This document shows positions 7,604 to 16,004 of a stretch of 54,407 bases of DNA, piece after piece; within the stretch, counting starts at the first letter, position 1, and the number at the start of each line of letters is the position of its first letter. Made by a program: the position numbers and the translations under genes. Below the pieces are notes generated by a model. The model did not search any database. It saw only the letters and a list, made by a program, of their open reading frames with translations, and had not been told where the DNA came from. The stretch comes from Lutibacter sp. (GTDB taxonomy: Bacteria > Bacteroidota > Bacteroidia > Flavobacteriales > Flavobacteriaceae), in assembly GCF_021647475.1 (NCBI RefSeq), contig NZ_JAKIUR010000015.1:1-54407 (forward strand), written 5' to 3'.

Positions 7604-9253
7604 TTATTTTTTGTTAACCATTTTATCGGCCAATACTAAAGCGTTATATGCATTCACAACACCTCCAGTAACTGAAAGGGTAGAAAAGTTAACCATTTTA
7701 GGTTCTTGACCTCTTTTTGCAGGTTTTATCACTTCCATAGTTACTTTAGTAGCTGAATTCATAATAATATGTTTTACTTGGCTTGCTGATAATTGAGGAT
7801 AATATTCTCTAATTAAAGTAGCAACACCTGCAGTTTCAGGAGAAGCCATAGAAGTTCCGCTATATTTTGCATATTTATTTTCTGGTACAGAAGAATAAAT
7901 TTGAACTCCAGGAGCAAATACATCTACATTTGTTTGTCCGTAATTAGAGAAAGTAGCAGGTAAATTTTCATTATAATTAATACTCATTGCACCAACGGTA
8001 AGCATATTATCTGCAAATTCGGTAATGTGATCTGCAGAATCGTTTGGCCAGTTTGCTTTAATATCGATATTTTTATTGTCATTACCCGCTGCATGTACCA
8101 ATAAAACATCATGTTTTGCAGCATATTTAATAGCATCAAAAACCCATTCTTTATTAGGAGACCAACTTTTACCAAAACTCATATTAATTACTTTTGCTCC
8201 ATTATCAACGGCATATCTAATTGCTAAAGCAATGTCTTTATCTCGTTCATCTCCATCTGGTACAGCTCTAACAACCATTAATTTAGCATTATTTGCAACT
8301 CCGTTTAATCCAATTCCATTGTTACGTGTTGCTAAAATAATACCTGAAACATGGGTTCCATGAGATTCAGTTTTTGTTGAACCAATTACGTTGCCATTAC
8401 CATAATTGGTATCATTAATATCTTCAGGATTATCTCCTACAATTTTTCGCCCATTAAAGTTTAAATCCCAATTTTTGTTTGCTTTTTGAGTGTTATAATA
8501 TTTTAAATAAGCTTTTTCATCTAGGCCTCTGCTAAATAATCCTAAAACATCACCTATTTGAGCTTGGAGTGTTTTATCTTCAGTTTTAATTGCTTGTAAA
8601 TCTTCTAATGTAAAACTATCTTTTCCTAAGAATTTTTTAATAGCTGCAAAATTTTCACTAATTTGTTTTAAACGAGCCATTGTTTTAAAATGTCTTGCAG
8701 AACTAGCTTCATAAGCTTTTTTGTACATTAAATATTTTTCATAAGCTGGTTTTTCACTTTCTGTAATGGTTTCCGCTGTTTTACCTTCAAATTGGGGTTT
8801 AATTTTAGCATATAACCTTGTTATTTCAAGTTGCTCTGGAGCAGCAACACCATTTCCACCTAAAAAATTCCATCCATGAATATCATCTATATGTCCATTT
8901 TTATCATCATCAATTCCGTTTCCGGCAATTTCTTTTGGATTAGTCCAAACTTCATCTTTTAAATCTTCGTGATTGATATCAATTCCAGAATCAATTACAG
9001 CTACAACTACTGTTTGGCTTTTTTTACCTTCTAAAAATTTATACGCTTTGGTTACGCTCATTCCAGGTATAGAATCGGTAACTAAATCGGCATGTGCCCA
9101 GTTGTTAAATTGTTTATCACCAACTGTGCCTTTTTTAGCGGTTGCATTAACAGCGGTATTCATAGTAGGAACTGCTAAGTTTTTTACAGAAGCACAACTT
9201 GCAAGTGTTAGTGTTGCTACAACTGCTACGTACATGGGTTTTAATATTCTCAT
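7604..9253 (-). CDS. S8 family serine protease, lipoprotein
   Basis: 549 residues with a lipoprotein signal, lipobox LASC and Cys20 as the lipid anchor, so it should sit in the outer or inner membrane facing outward. The subtilisin triad is Asp88 (VVAVIDSG), His298 (ESHGTHVSG) and Ser468 (SGTSMASP). About 210 residues separate Asp and His, far more than in ordinary subtilisins. The extra segment (about 135-265) is Lys/Glu/Ala-rich and probably helical. There is no obvious C-terminal sorting domain. It starts 12 bp after the metallo-beta-lactamase-fold gene, so the two are probably cotranscribed. Confidence 0.93.
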   Translation of the reverse strand: MRILKPMYVAVVATLTLASCASVKNLAVPTMNTAVNATAKKGTVGDKQFNNWAHADLVTDSIPGMSVTKAYKFLEGKKSQTVVVAVIDSGIDINHEDLKDEVWTNPKEIAGNGIDDDKNGHIDDIHGWNFLGGNGVAAPEQLEITRLYAKIKPQFEGKTAETITESEKPAYEKYLMYKKAYEASSARHFKTMARLKQISENFAAIKKFLGKDSFTLEDLQAIKTEDKTLQAQIGDVLGLFSRGLDEKAYLKYYNTQKANKNWDLNFNGRKIVGDNPEDINDTNYGNGNVIGSTKTESHGTHVSGIILATRNNGIGLNGVANNAKLMVVRAVPDGDERDKDIALAIRYAVDNGAKVINMSFGKSWSPNKEWVFDAIKYAAKHDVLLVHAAGNDNKNIDIKANWPNDSADHITEFADNMLTVGAMSINYNENLPATFSNYGQTNVDVFAPGVQIYSSVPENKYAKYSGTSMASPETAGVATLIREYYPQLSASQVKHIIMNSATKVTMEVIKPAKRGQEPKMVNFSTLSVTGGVVNAYNALVLADKMVNKK

Positions 9254-9265
9254 TTTTATTCTCTT

Positions 9266-10126
9266 TTAATTAAATATTTGATTGAATTTATAAGTTTGAT
9301 TTAATCGTACTCCTTTTTCAGTGTGTTTTACGGTACATAATTGATTTGTTGCATCGTGTTCTAAAAACAAGTAATAATTTTCATCAGCTGCTTTATTTAA
9401 AAACGCTGCTTTTTCATCCATTGTTAACAATGGACGAGTATCATATCCCATTACATAAGGTAAGGGAATATGCCCAACAGTTGGTAATAAATCTGCTGCA
9501 AAAACTATGGTTTTACCTTGATATTGAATATGAGGAATCATTTGTTTATCGGTATGTCCATCAGCAAAAAGGATATCGAATCCTAATTCGGTATTTTTAG
9601 CAAAATTATTAATTGGAATAGTTACAAAATTTAGTTGACCACTCGCTTCCATTGGATTTATATTTTCCTTTAAAAAGGAAGCTTTTTCTCTTGGATTTGG
9701 TTCTGTAGCCCATTTCCAATGATTTTTGTTACTCCAAAATTTAGCGTTTTTAAAAGCAGGTTCATAACCTGTTTGGTTTTTATTCCATTGAATGCTACCT
9801 CCACAATGATCAAAATGTAAGTGTGTTAAAAATACATCGGTAATATCATTTCTATGAAATCCATATTTTGCTAAAGAAGTATCTAATGAATAATTTCCAA
9901 AGAAAAAATAATAACTAAAAAATTTATCAGATTGTTTATTTCCTGTGCCGGTATCAATTAAAATAAGTCGATTTCCGTCTTCAATTAACATACATCGAAG
10001 GCTCATATCAATTAAATTATTGCTATCTGCAGGATTGGTTCTTTGCCATAAAACTTTAGGAACAACTCCAAACATTGCCCCGCCATCTAATTTAAAGTTT
10101 CCTGTTTCAATAGGGTATATTTTCAT
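9266..10126 (-). CDS. MBL-fold metallohydrolase
   Basis: 286 residues, cytoplasmic. The metallo-beta-lactamase zinc motif HxHxDH is HLHFDH (H102, H104, D106, H107). Further ligands are H191 (FADGHTD), D212 (FAADLLP) and a late His in FLEHDA. The arrangement resembles AHL-lactonase/YtnP-like MBL hydrolases, but the substrate cannot be predicted. It is the first gene of a likely pair with the S8 protease. Upstream is a strong bidirectional terminator at 10184-10217. Confidence 0.88.
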   Translation of the reverse strand: MKIYPIETGNFKLDGGAMFGVVPKVLWQRTNPADSNNLIDMSLRCMLIEDGNRLILIDTGTGNKQSDKFFSYYFFFGNYSLDTSLAKYGFHRNDITDVFLTHLHFDHCGGSIQWNKNQTGYEPAFKNAKFWSNKNHWKWATEPNPREKASFLKENINPMEASGQLNFVTIPINNFAKNTELGFDILFADGHTDKQMIPHIQYQGKTIVFAADLLPTVGHIPLPYVMGYDTRPLLTMDEKAAFLNKAADENYYLFLEHDATNQLCTVKHTEKGVRLNQTYKFNQIFN

Positions 10127-10183
10127 ACATAAGCTTATGAGTACAAATATACATGATTTTATAGCTATTAATATGTTAAAGAA

Positions 10184-10217
10184 AACAAAAAACCTAAGGG
10201 ATTCCTTAGGTTTTTTT
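10184..10217. terminator. bidirectional Rho-independent terminator
   Basis: An A-run, then CCTAAGG, a short loop, CCTTAGG and seven T residues. The stem is symmetrical with a T-run on either strand. It lies just past the 3' end of the minus-strand tRNA-Cys and should end that transcript before the MBL gene. Confidence 0.8.
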
Positions 10218-10218
10218 G

Positions 10219-10289
10219 AGGCGACGAGCGGATTCGAACCGCTGTAGGAGCTTTTGCAGAGCCCAGCCTAGCCACTCGGCCACGACGCC
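10219..10289 (-). tRNA. tRNA-Cys (GCA)
   Basis: The minus strand folds as a 71-nt cloverleaf. The anticodon loop CTGCAAA gives anticodon GCA. The D-arm is GCC-GAGTGGCTA-GGC and the T-arm is AGCGG-TTCGAAT-CCGCT, with a 5-bp anticodon stem GGGCT/AGCTC containing one G-U pair. The acceptor stem GGCGTCG/CGTCGCC has a U-U mismatch at its fifth pair. CCA is not encoded. Discriminator base is U. Confidence 0.92.
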
Positions 10290-10338
10290 ATTATTGGATT
10301 GCAAAATTAACTATTTTTAATAAGTTACCAAGTGTTTT

Positions 10339-10701
10339 TTATGGATTTCTTTTTTTTGACATTTCTATAGTAACCATAGCTACATTACCTCCAATTGGCG
10401 GATTTAACTTTGAGATGGCAACGGTAGCTTTTTTTACTATTGGTATTTCTTCTAAAATTTTATCTAAAATCCGTTTCGCAACTTCTTCTAATAATTTTGA
10501 ACGAATAGCCATTTCATTTTTTACAATTTTATTTAAATGTACATAATCAACGGTATCTGATAAATTATCTGTTTGTGCTGACTTTGATAAATCGGCTTTC
10601 ACTTTTAAATCTACTCGGTAATCTGAACCTATTTTACCTTCCTCAATTAAACAACCGTGATAGGCGTAAATACGAATATTTCTTATTTTTATAACTCCCA
10701 T
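10339..10701 (-). CDS. folB: dihydroneopterin aldolase
   Basis: 120 residues, normal length for FolB, which converts 7,8-dihydroneopterin to 6-hydroxymethyl-dihydropterin and glycolaldehyde in folate synthesis. Visible blocks: IRIYAYHGCLIEEG at the N-terminus with the substrate-binding Glu, the VDYVHL segment near residue 50, and AISKLNPPIGG near the C-terminus carrying the catalytic-type Lys. It probably forms a homo-octameric cytoplasmic enzyme, as the family does. It is divergent from glnS, with the two starts separated by about 115 bp that hold the glnS promoter. Confidence 0.93.
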   Translation of the reverse strand: MGVIKIRNIRIYAYHGCLIEEGKIGSDYRVDLKVKADLSKSAQTDNLSDTVDYVHLNKIVKNEMAIRSKLLEEVAKRILDKILEEIPIVKKATVAISKLNPPIGGNVAMVTIEMSKKRNP

Positions 10702-10767
10702 TTAAAAAACTTTAAACAAAGATAAGTTGTTTTATCTTTTTTAATACTATTGCTGTTATTTTTATAG

Positions 10768-10797
10768 TTGCATTGCGAAAAAAAATCGATAATTTTG
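10768..10797 (+). promoter_or_regulatory. glnS promoter, Bacteroidetes consensus
   Basis: TTG at 10768-10770, 19 bp, then TAATTTTG at 10790-10797, a perfect match to TAnnTTTG. Transcription would begin near 10803-10805, about 14 nt before the ATG at 10818. This decides against the upstream TTG codon at 10773 as the start. Confidence 0.7.
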
Positions 10798-10817
10798 TGA
10801 CTTATAAGATTTGTATT

Positions 10818-12497
10818 ATGAGTGAAGAAAAAAAATCGTTGAATTTTATTGAGCAAATTATTGAAGAAGATTTAGCAAACGGATTACCAAAAGAAAAATT
10901 AAGGTTTCGTTTTCCTCCTGAACCAAATGGGTATTTACATATTGGACACGCGGCCTCTATTTGTTTAAATTTTGGATTAGGATTAAAATATAATGCTCCT
11001 GTAAATTTACGATTTGACGATACAAATCCGGCAAAAGAAGAACAAGAATATGTAGATGCTATTAAGCACGACATTGAATGGCTTGGTTTTAAATGGGATA
11101 AAGAATTGTATTCTTCTAACTATTTTCAACAATTATATGATTGGACTTTAGCATTGATTAAAGAAGGAAAAGCTTATGTAGATAATCAATCTTCTGAGGA
11201 AATGGCTATTCAAAAAGGAACTCCAACAGAAGTGGGAACTGATAGCCCAAATAGAAATCGTTCTATTGAAGAAAATTTATCACTTTTCTTAAAAATGAAA
11301 AATGGAGAATTTGAAGAAGGTTCTCATGTGTTACGTGCAAAAATTGATATGAAACATGTAAATATGCATATGCGCGACCCAATTATGTATCGAATTTTAA
11401 AAAAAGAACATCATAGAACAGGTACAGATTGGTGTATTTACCCAATGTATGACTGGACTCACGGAGAATCGGATTATATTGAACAAGTTTCTCATTCTAT
11501 TTGTACGTTAGAATTTAAAAGTCATAGAGATTTGTACGATTGGTATGTTGAGCAAGTTTATGATAATTCAAAATTAAGACCAAAACAACGCGAATTTGCT
11601 CGTAGAAATTTGAGTTATACGGTTATGAGTAAGCGTAAATTATTACAATTAGTTGAAGAAGGTGTGGTTTCTGGTTGGGATGATCCTCGTATGCCAACCA
11701 TTTCAGGTTTACGTAGAAGAGGTTATACTCCAATGTCTATTAGAAATTTTAGCGATATTTCAGGTATTTCAAAAAGAGAAAATGTTACCGATGTGGCTTT
11801 ATTAGAACATTGCATAAAAGACGATTTAAACAAAACCACACCTAGAGTAATGGCTGTTTTAAATCCAGTAAAAGTAGTAATTACCAATTATCCTGAAGGG
11901 AAAGAAGAATTTTTAGATGCCAATTATAACGATTATGAAGAAGGTTTTGGAAGTAGATTAGTTCCTTTTTCTCGTGAAATTTATATTGAAAAAGAAGATT
12001 TTAGAGAAGAAGCCAATAAAAAATTCTTTCGATTAAAACTAGGAAAAGAAGTTCGGCTTAAAAATGCGTATATCATTAAAGCAGAAAGTTGTAAAAAAGA
12101 TGAAAATGGCGAGGTTACTGAAATTCATTGTACCTATGATGAAGATAGTAAAAGTGGAAGCGGAACAGAAGCTAGTAAACGAAAAGTTAAAGGAACTTTA
12201 CATTGGGTTTCAATATCACATGCTATAAAAGCAGAGGTTAGAGTTTATGATCGATTATTTACGGATGAAGCTCCGGATGGTCATAAAGATGTTGATTTTA
12301 AAGAGTTTATAAATCCAAAATCCTTACAAATAATTAATGCTTTTGCAGAGCCAAGTTTAAAAACTGCAAAAGTTTTAGATAGAGTTCAGTTTCAACGATT
12401 AGGTTATTTTTGTGTAGATAAAGATAGTACTTCAAATAAATTAGTGTTTAATAGAACGGTGCCATTGCGGGACAGTTGGGCGAAACAAAATAAATAG
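10818..12497 (+). CDS. glnS: glutaminyl-tRNA synthetase
   Basis: 559 residues. Charges tRNA-Gln with glutamine. The class I signatures are GYLHIGHA (HIGH at 41-44) and the KMSKS equivalent VMSKRK (270-274). The RFDDTNP block near residue 65 and the SHSICTLEF block near 226 are typical of GlnRS rather than a non-discriminating GluRS. The C-terminal anticodon-binding beta barrels are present to the end. The promoter at 10768 supports ATG 10818 (MSEEKKSLNF) as the start. It is monocistronic. Confidence 0.96.
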   Translation: MSEEKKSLNFIEQIIEEDLANGLPKEKLRFRFPPEPNGYLHIGHAASICLNFGLGLKYNAPVNLRFDDTNPAKEEQEYVDAIKHDIEWLGFKWDKELYSSNYFQQLYDWTLALIKEGKAYVDNQSSEEMAIQKGTPTEVGTDSPNRNRSIEENLSLFLKMKNGEFEEGSHVLRAKIDMKHVNMHMRDPIMYRILKKEHHRTGTDWCIYPMYDWTHGESDYIEQVSHSICTLEFKSHRDLYDWYVEQVYDNSKLRPKQREFARRNLSYTVMSKRKLLQLVEEGVVSGWDDPRMPTISGLRRRGYTPMSIRNFSDISGISKRENVTDVALLEHCIKDDLNKTTPRVMAVLNPVKVVITNYPEGKEEFLDANYNDYEEGFGSRLVPFSREIYIEKEDFREEANKKFFRLKLGKEVRLKNAYIIKAESCKKDENGEVTEIHCTYDEDSKSGSGTEASKRKVKGTLHWVSISHAIKAEVRVYDRLFTDEAPDGHKDVDFKEFINPKSLQIINAFAEPSLKTAKVLDRVQFQRLGYFCVDKDSTSNKLVFNRTVPLRDSWAKQNK

Positions 12498-12648
12498 TTT
12501 TTATGTGAATAATGAGTGAGAAAAATAGTTGCTTTAACTATATTAAATCACAAATTTAGTACTTAAATTAACATAAATTTTATTCTAAAAAAGTACTCAT
12601 AGTTACTATAAATGGAATGATGTTTACCACAGAAAAACAGTTTAGCCT

Positions 12649-13623
12649 TTAATTTACTTTTAATGTTTTTAATATAGCTTCTAATTCAAACATATAATCT
12701 CGTTTGTTTATTGAAGGAGCAAAAGTAAATCCTTCCACTACGATAACTCTATTGTGTGCTTTATCAATTACTGAATAATTTAAAAAAGGACCTGCCATAT
12801 AAACGCCTTTAACTTCCCATTTTCCCCGAGTTTCAATTGCGGGAAGACTAGCTATTTTTGTTTGAAACATGTGCGGAGTGTAAGCAGCTTCTGTAATCAT
12901 ATAAGAATTTTTAATAGCTCCAGGAATATATATTTTCCCTATGCTATCTCTTTTAGCCACAATATTATTCCCGTTAATATCATTTTCAGATTTAATAGGA
13001 TATGTATAAGAAATTAACTCCATACTATTTCCACCAGTTAAATGATATCGATACCAAATAAAATCTCCAGTATCTTCAACTTTACGATATTTTTTTGGGA
13101 TTTTTAAGCTATATCCATGCTTTTTAAATGTAGAAATATTCTTAATATTATAATATTTTTTAATAACTCTTTTTTGGATAGCATGAATATCTGCTTTTTT
13201 AAAAGCAGCAATAATATTTTGGCTATTTTTATTAATTTCCGCAATTAATTTTTTTTTTGATTTACCAGTAATGGTTATTATTTTTTGAGGATCAGCATAA
13301 ACGTTAGTAGCTATATTAAATAAATTTTTATCAGTAATACCTAATCTTAAAACACTTCTAGAAGCTTTAAACATGGCTCCAAAATTATTTTCAGGTACTT
13401 GAGTAATTTCAAATAAAGGCTCTGGTTGAGGTAATCCTACTACAGGTTCTGTTAGTATTTTTCTAATGGCATCACCAACATCACCTTTCCACTCGCTATT
13501 TTTCATTATAATAAGAATATGATTTATTCTTCCGTTTGATTCTTGAAGTATAATTTTATCTTTTCCTGAATTACAAGAAAATAAAAGTGTAAAAACGGTA
13601 AATAATACGGCGAGTTTTTTCAT
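12649..13623 (-). CDS. DUF4837 family lipoprotein
   Basis: 324 residues with a lipoprotein signal (lipobox LFSC, Cys17). The body matches the Bacteroidetes DUF4837 family: an early NHILIIMKNSEWKGDVGDAIR block, PLPQPEP-like VVGLPQPEPLF near residue 65, and a late MYEFELEAIL-like end. Family function is unknown. It starts 8 bp after the LysM lytic transglycosylase gene, so the two are likely cotranscribed, suggesting an envelope role. No breaks. Confidence 0.85.
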   Translation of the reverse strand: MKKLAVLFTVFTLLFSCNSGKDKIILQESNGRINHILIIMKNSEWKGDVGDAIRKILTEPVVGLPQPEPLFEITQVPENNFGAMFKASRSVLRLGITDKNLFNIATNVYADPQKIITITGKSKKKLIAEINKNSQNIIAAFKKADIHAIQKRVIKKYYNIKNISTFKKHGYSLKIPKKYRKVEDTGDFIWYRYHLTGGNSMELISYTYPIKSENDINGNNIVAKRDSIGKIYIPGAIKNSYMITEAAYTPHMFQTKIASLPAIETRGKWEVKGVYMAGPFLNYSVIDKAHNRVIVVEGFTFAPSINKRDYMFELEAILKTLKVN

Positions 13624-13631
13624 AATTTAGG

Positions 13632-15173
13632 TTACAGATTATATATTTTTAATTTCATTCCAGGTTTTAAACTTTTAACACTCCAAATATTGTTCCAATC
13701 TTTAATATTTTGAGCAGAAACGTTTGAAAATTTTTGAGCGATTAACCATAATGAATCTCCATTTTTAACAGTATATATTTGATACTTACCTTTTGGAGTA
13801 GATTTTCGGGTATGTTTTTTAACTATTTTTGATCTTGAAATACCTGGCAATCTTCTCGGATAAATAGATAATCGTTGTCCTATTCTTAACCGTGAACTTC
13901 TTAATCTATTCCATTTTTTAATGCTTCTAACTGAAACACCATATCTGTTTGCTATTTTACCTAAAAAATCACCATTTCGAACCCGATATCTAATTCGCTG
14001 ATTCATTTCAAAATATTTTGGCAAAGGTTTTTCGCGTTTAGCATCATCAATTTTAGCTAATGCATAAATTTGATGTTCATTACTCACAAATTTTCCAATA
14101 TATTTAATAGGAAGAGTAAGCATATAATTTTTCCTTTTTATGTATGGAATGATATCTAATTTATATTGTGGATTTAAAAATTGAAGTATTTTAATATCAA
14201 TTCCTAAAGATTGACTTATTTGTGCAAATGTTAACAATCGTTTTACTTGAACCGTGTCGGTTTCAAACTTAGCCAAGGCAGTTTTTTTAGCTTTAATTTG
14301 ATGTTCATTAGCATATTCAAAAATGTATAAAGTAGCGTAAAAAGCAGGAAGATAACCTGCAGTTTCCATAGGTAAATTATGACGAATATTCCAATAATTT
14401 TTACTTCCTCCAGATTTTCGGATAGCTTTTGAAACATTTCCTGGACCAGAATTGTAAGCCGCTAACGCTAAATCCCAATCCCCAAAAATTTGATATAAAT
14501 TTTTTAAATATTTACAAGCAGCTACTGTTTCACGATAAGGATCATAACGTTCATCAACGTACGAACTAACGTTTAAATGATACTGTTTTCCGGTTTGATA
14601 CATAAATTGCCATAAACCTGCGGCTCCAACTTTTGAACGAGCTCTAGGGTTTAAAGCTGATTCAACAATTGCTAAATATTTTACTTCCAACGGAATGTCA
14701 TATTTGCTTAATTGCTCTTCAAATAAAGGGAAATAATAACGTGCTTTTTCTAGTAAATTGGCGAATGTTCCTTTTCTTCGTTTTAAATAAGTCTTAATTA
14801 TCGATTCTAATTGAGGATTGTATTCAATATGAAAAGGAGATTTAGCATCTAAAATTTTTAATCGTTTTTTTAAAGTGTCTGTTGGTAAATCAACCAAATC
14901 AGAAACTACTATCTTTGTTCCGGTTAAAACATATTTAATAGTATCGTTTAAAGGTGAATTTATTAATTGATGTAGCCATAAACTATCTATTTTGTCGGCA
15001 ATAGTATCTGTTTTAAAAGCTAAAGAATCTTTTACCTGTTTAAAAATGGTATCATTTTTTGAAGATATTTCTTTTAAATTTTCAATTTTTTCAATTTTAA
15101 GAGTGTCTTTTTTAACTTGGGCAAAACCATTATAAAAAAAACATAAAAAAAGAATATATACGAGTTGTTTCAT
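13632..15173 (-). CDS. LysM-containing lytic transglycosylase (MltD-like)
   Basis: 513 residues from ATG 15173, which begins the signal peptide MKQLVYILFLCFFYNGFAQ; an in-frame GTG lies 9 bp upstream. An SLT domain (about 160-290) contains the catalytic Glu171 in YLAIVESALNPRARS, then GAAGLWQFM and ALAAYNSGPGNV. Two LysM peptidoglycan-binding repeats follow, YRVRNGDFLGKIANRYGVS (near 400) and YTVKNGDSLWLIAQKFSNVS (near 465). It should cut glycan strands to 1,6-anhydro-muropeptides in the periplasm. First gene of a pair with the DUF4837 lipoprotein. Confidence 0.93.
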   Translation of the reverse strand: MKQLVYILFLCFFYNGFAQVKKDTLKIEKIENLKEISSKNDTIFKQVKDSLAFKTDTIADKIDSLWLHQLINSPLNDTIKYVLTGTKIVVSDLVDLPTDTLKKRLKILDAKSPFHIEYNPQLESIIKTYLKRRKGTFANLLEKARYYFPLFEEQLSKYDIPLEVKYLAIVESALNPRARSKVGAAGLWQFMYQTGKQYHLNVSSYVDERYDPYRETVAACKYLKNLYQIFGDWDLALAAYNSGPGNVSKAIRKSGGSKNYWNIRHNLPMETAGYLPAFYATLYIFEYANEHQIKAKKTALAKFETDTVQVKRLLTFAQISQSLGIDIKILQFLNPQYKLDIIPYIKRKNYMLTLPIKYIGKFVSNEHQIYALAKIDDAKREKPLPKYFEMNQRIRYRVRNGDFLGKIANRYGVSVRSIKKWNRLRSSRLRIGQRLSIYPRRLPGISRSKIVKKHTRKSTPKGKYQIYTVKNGDSLWLIAQKFSNVSAQNIKDWNNIWSVKSLKPGMKLKIYNL

Positions 15174-15233
15174 TTTAATCACTTCTAATTTTCTATAATT
15201 TTACCTTCAAATTTGTACAAGGTAAATTTCATT

Positions 15234-15995
15234 TTAATCTATTTCAACAACAATTGGACAATGGTCTGAATGTTTGGCTTCAGGCAGAATGTAAGCTCTT
15301 CTAATTCTGTCTTTCATCGGTTCACTAACCATGTGATAATCTATACGCCAACCTTTATTATTATTTCTGGCATTGGCTCTGTAGCTCCACCAAGTATAAT
15401 TATCAGGTTCTTTGTGTAAATATCTAAAAGAATCTATAAATCCGCTATTGATAAATCCGCTTAGCCATTCTCTTTCAATTGGTAAAAATCCTGAAGTATT
15501 TTTGTTTTGTTTTGGGTTGTGAATATCAATTTCAGTATGACAAATATTATAATCGCCACAAATAATTAAATTAGGAATTTCTTTTTTTAACTGATTTACA
15601 TATTGCTGAAATTCAGCCATATAATTTAATTTAAAATCTAAACGAGCATCATTTGTTCCAGAAGGTAAATACAAACTCATTAAGGAAAAATCATCAAAAT
15701 CTACACGTAAATTTCTACCTTCGAAATCCATGGTTTCAATTCCAGTTCCATATTCAATATGATTAGGTTTTACTTTTGATAAAATAGCTACGCTACTATA
15801 TCCTTTTTTTTGTGCCGAAAACCAATAATGATAGGTATAACCTGCATTTTCAAATACACTTAAATCTAATTGTTCTTTATGGGCTTTTGTTTCTTGAAGA
15901 CAAATTACATCAGCATTTGTAGTTGTTAACCAGTCTATAAATCCTTTTTTTAAAGCTGCTCTTATTCCGTTTACGTTGTATGATATTATTTTCAC
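15234..15995 (-). CDS. xth: exodeoxyribonuclease III / AP endonuclease
   Basis: 253 residues, full-length exonuclease-endonuclease-phosphatase fold. Motifs in order: the N-terminal YNVNGIRAA (metal-site Asn), ICLQETKAH (metal-binding Glu near 36), ICGDYNICH (Asp/Asn pair near 148) and the C-terminal SDHCPIVVEID (catalytic Asp-His). It repairs abasic sites and trims 3' blocks. It is the last gene of a tight minus-strand run, 9 bp after the acyl-CoA synthetase gene. Confidence 0.94.
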   Translation of the reverse strand: MKIISYNVNGIRAALKKGFIDWLTTTNADVICLQETKAHKEQLDLSVFENAGYTYHYWFSAQKKGYSSVAILSKVKPNHIEYGTGIETMDFEGRNLRVDFDDFSLMSLYLPSGTNDARLDFKLNYMAEFQQYVNQLKKEIPNLIICGDYNICHTEIDIHNPKQNKNTSGFLPIEREWLSGFINSGFIDSFRYLHKEPDNYTWWSYRANARNNNKGWRIDYHMVSEPMKDRIRRAYILPEAKHSDHCPIVVEID

Positions 15996-16004
15996 AAATT
16001 TCCT

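Noticed and set aside
8076..8363. Open frame antisense to the S8 protease gene
   Set aside because: It lies wholly opposite conserved protease codons including the region after the catalytic His, and its product has no recognisable family.
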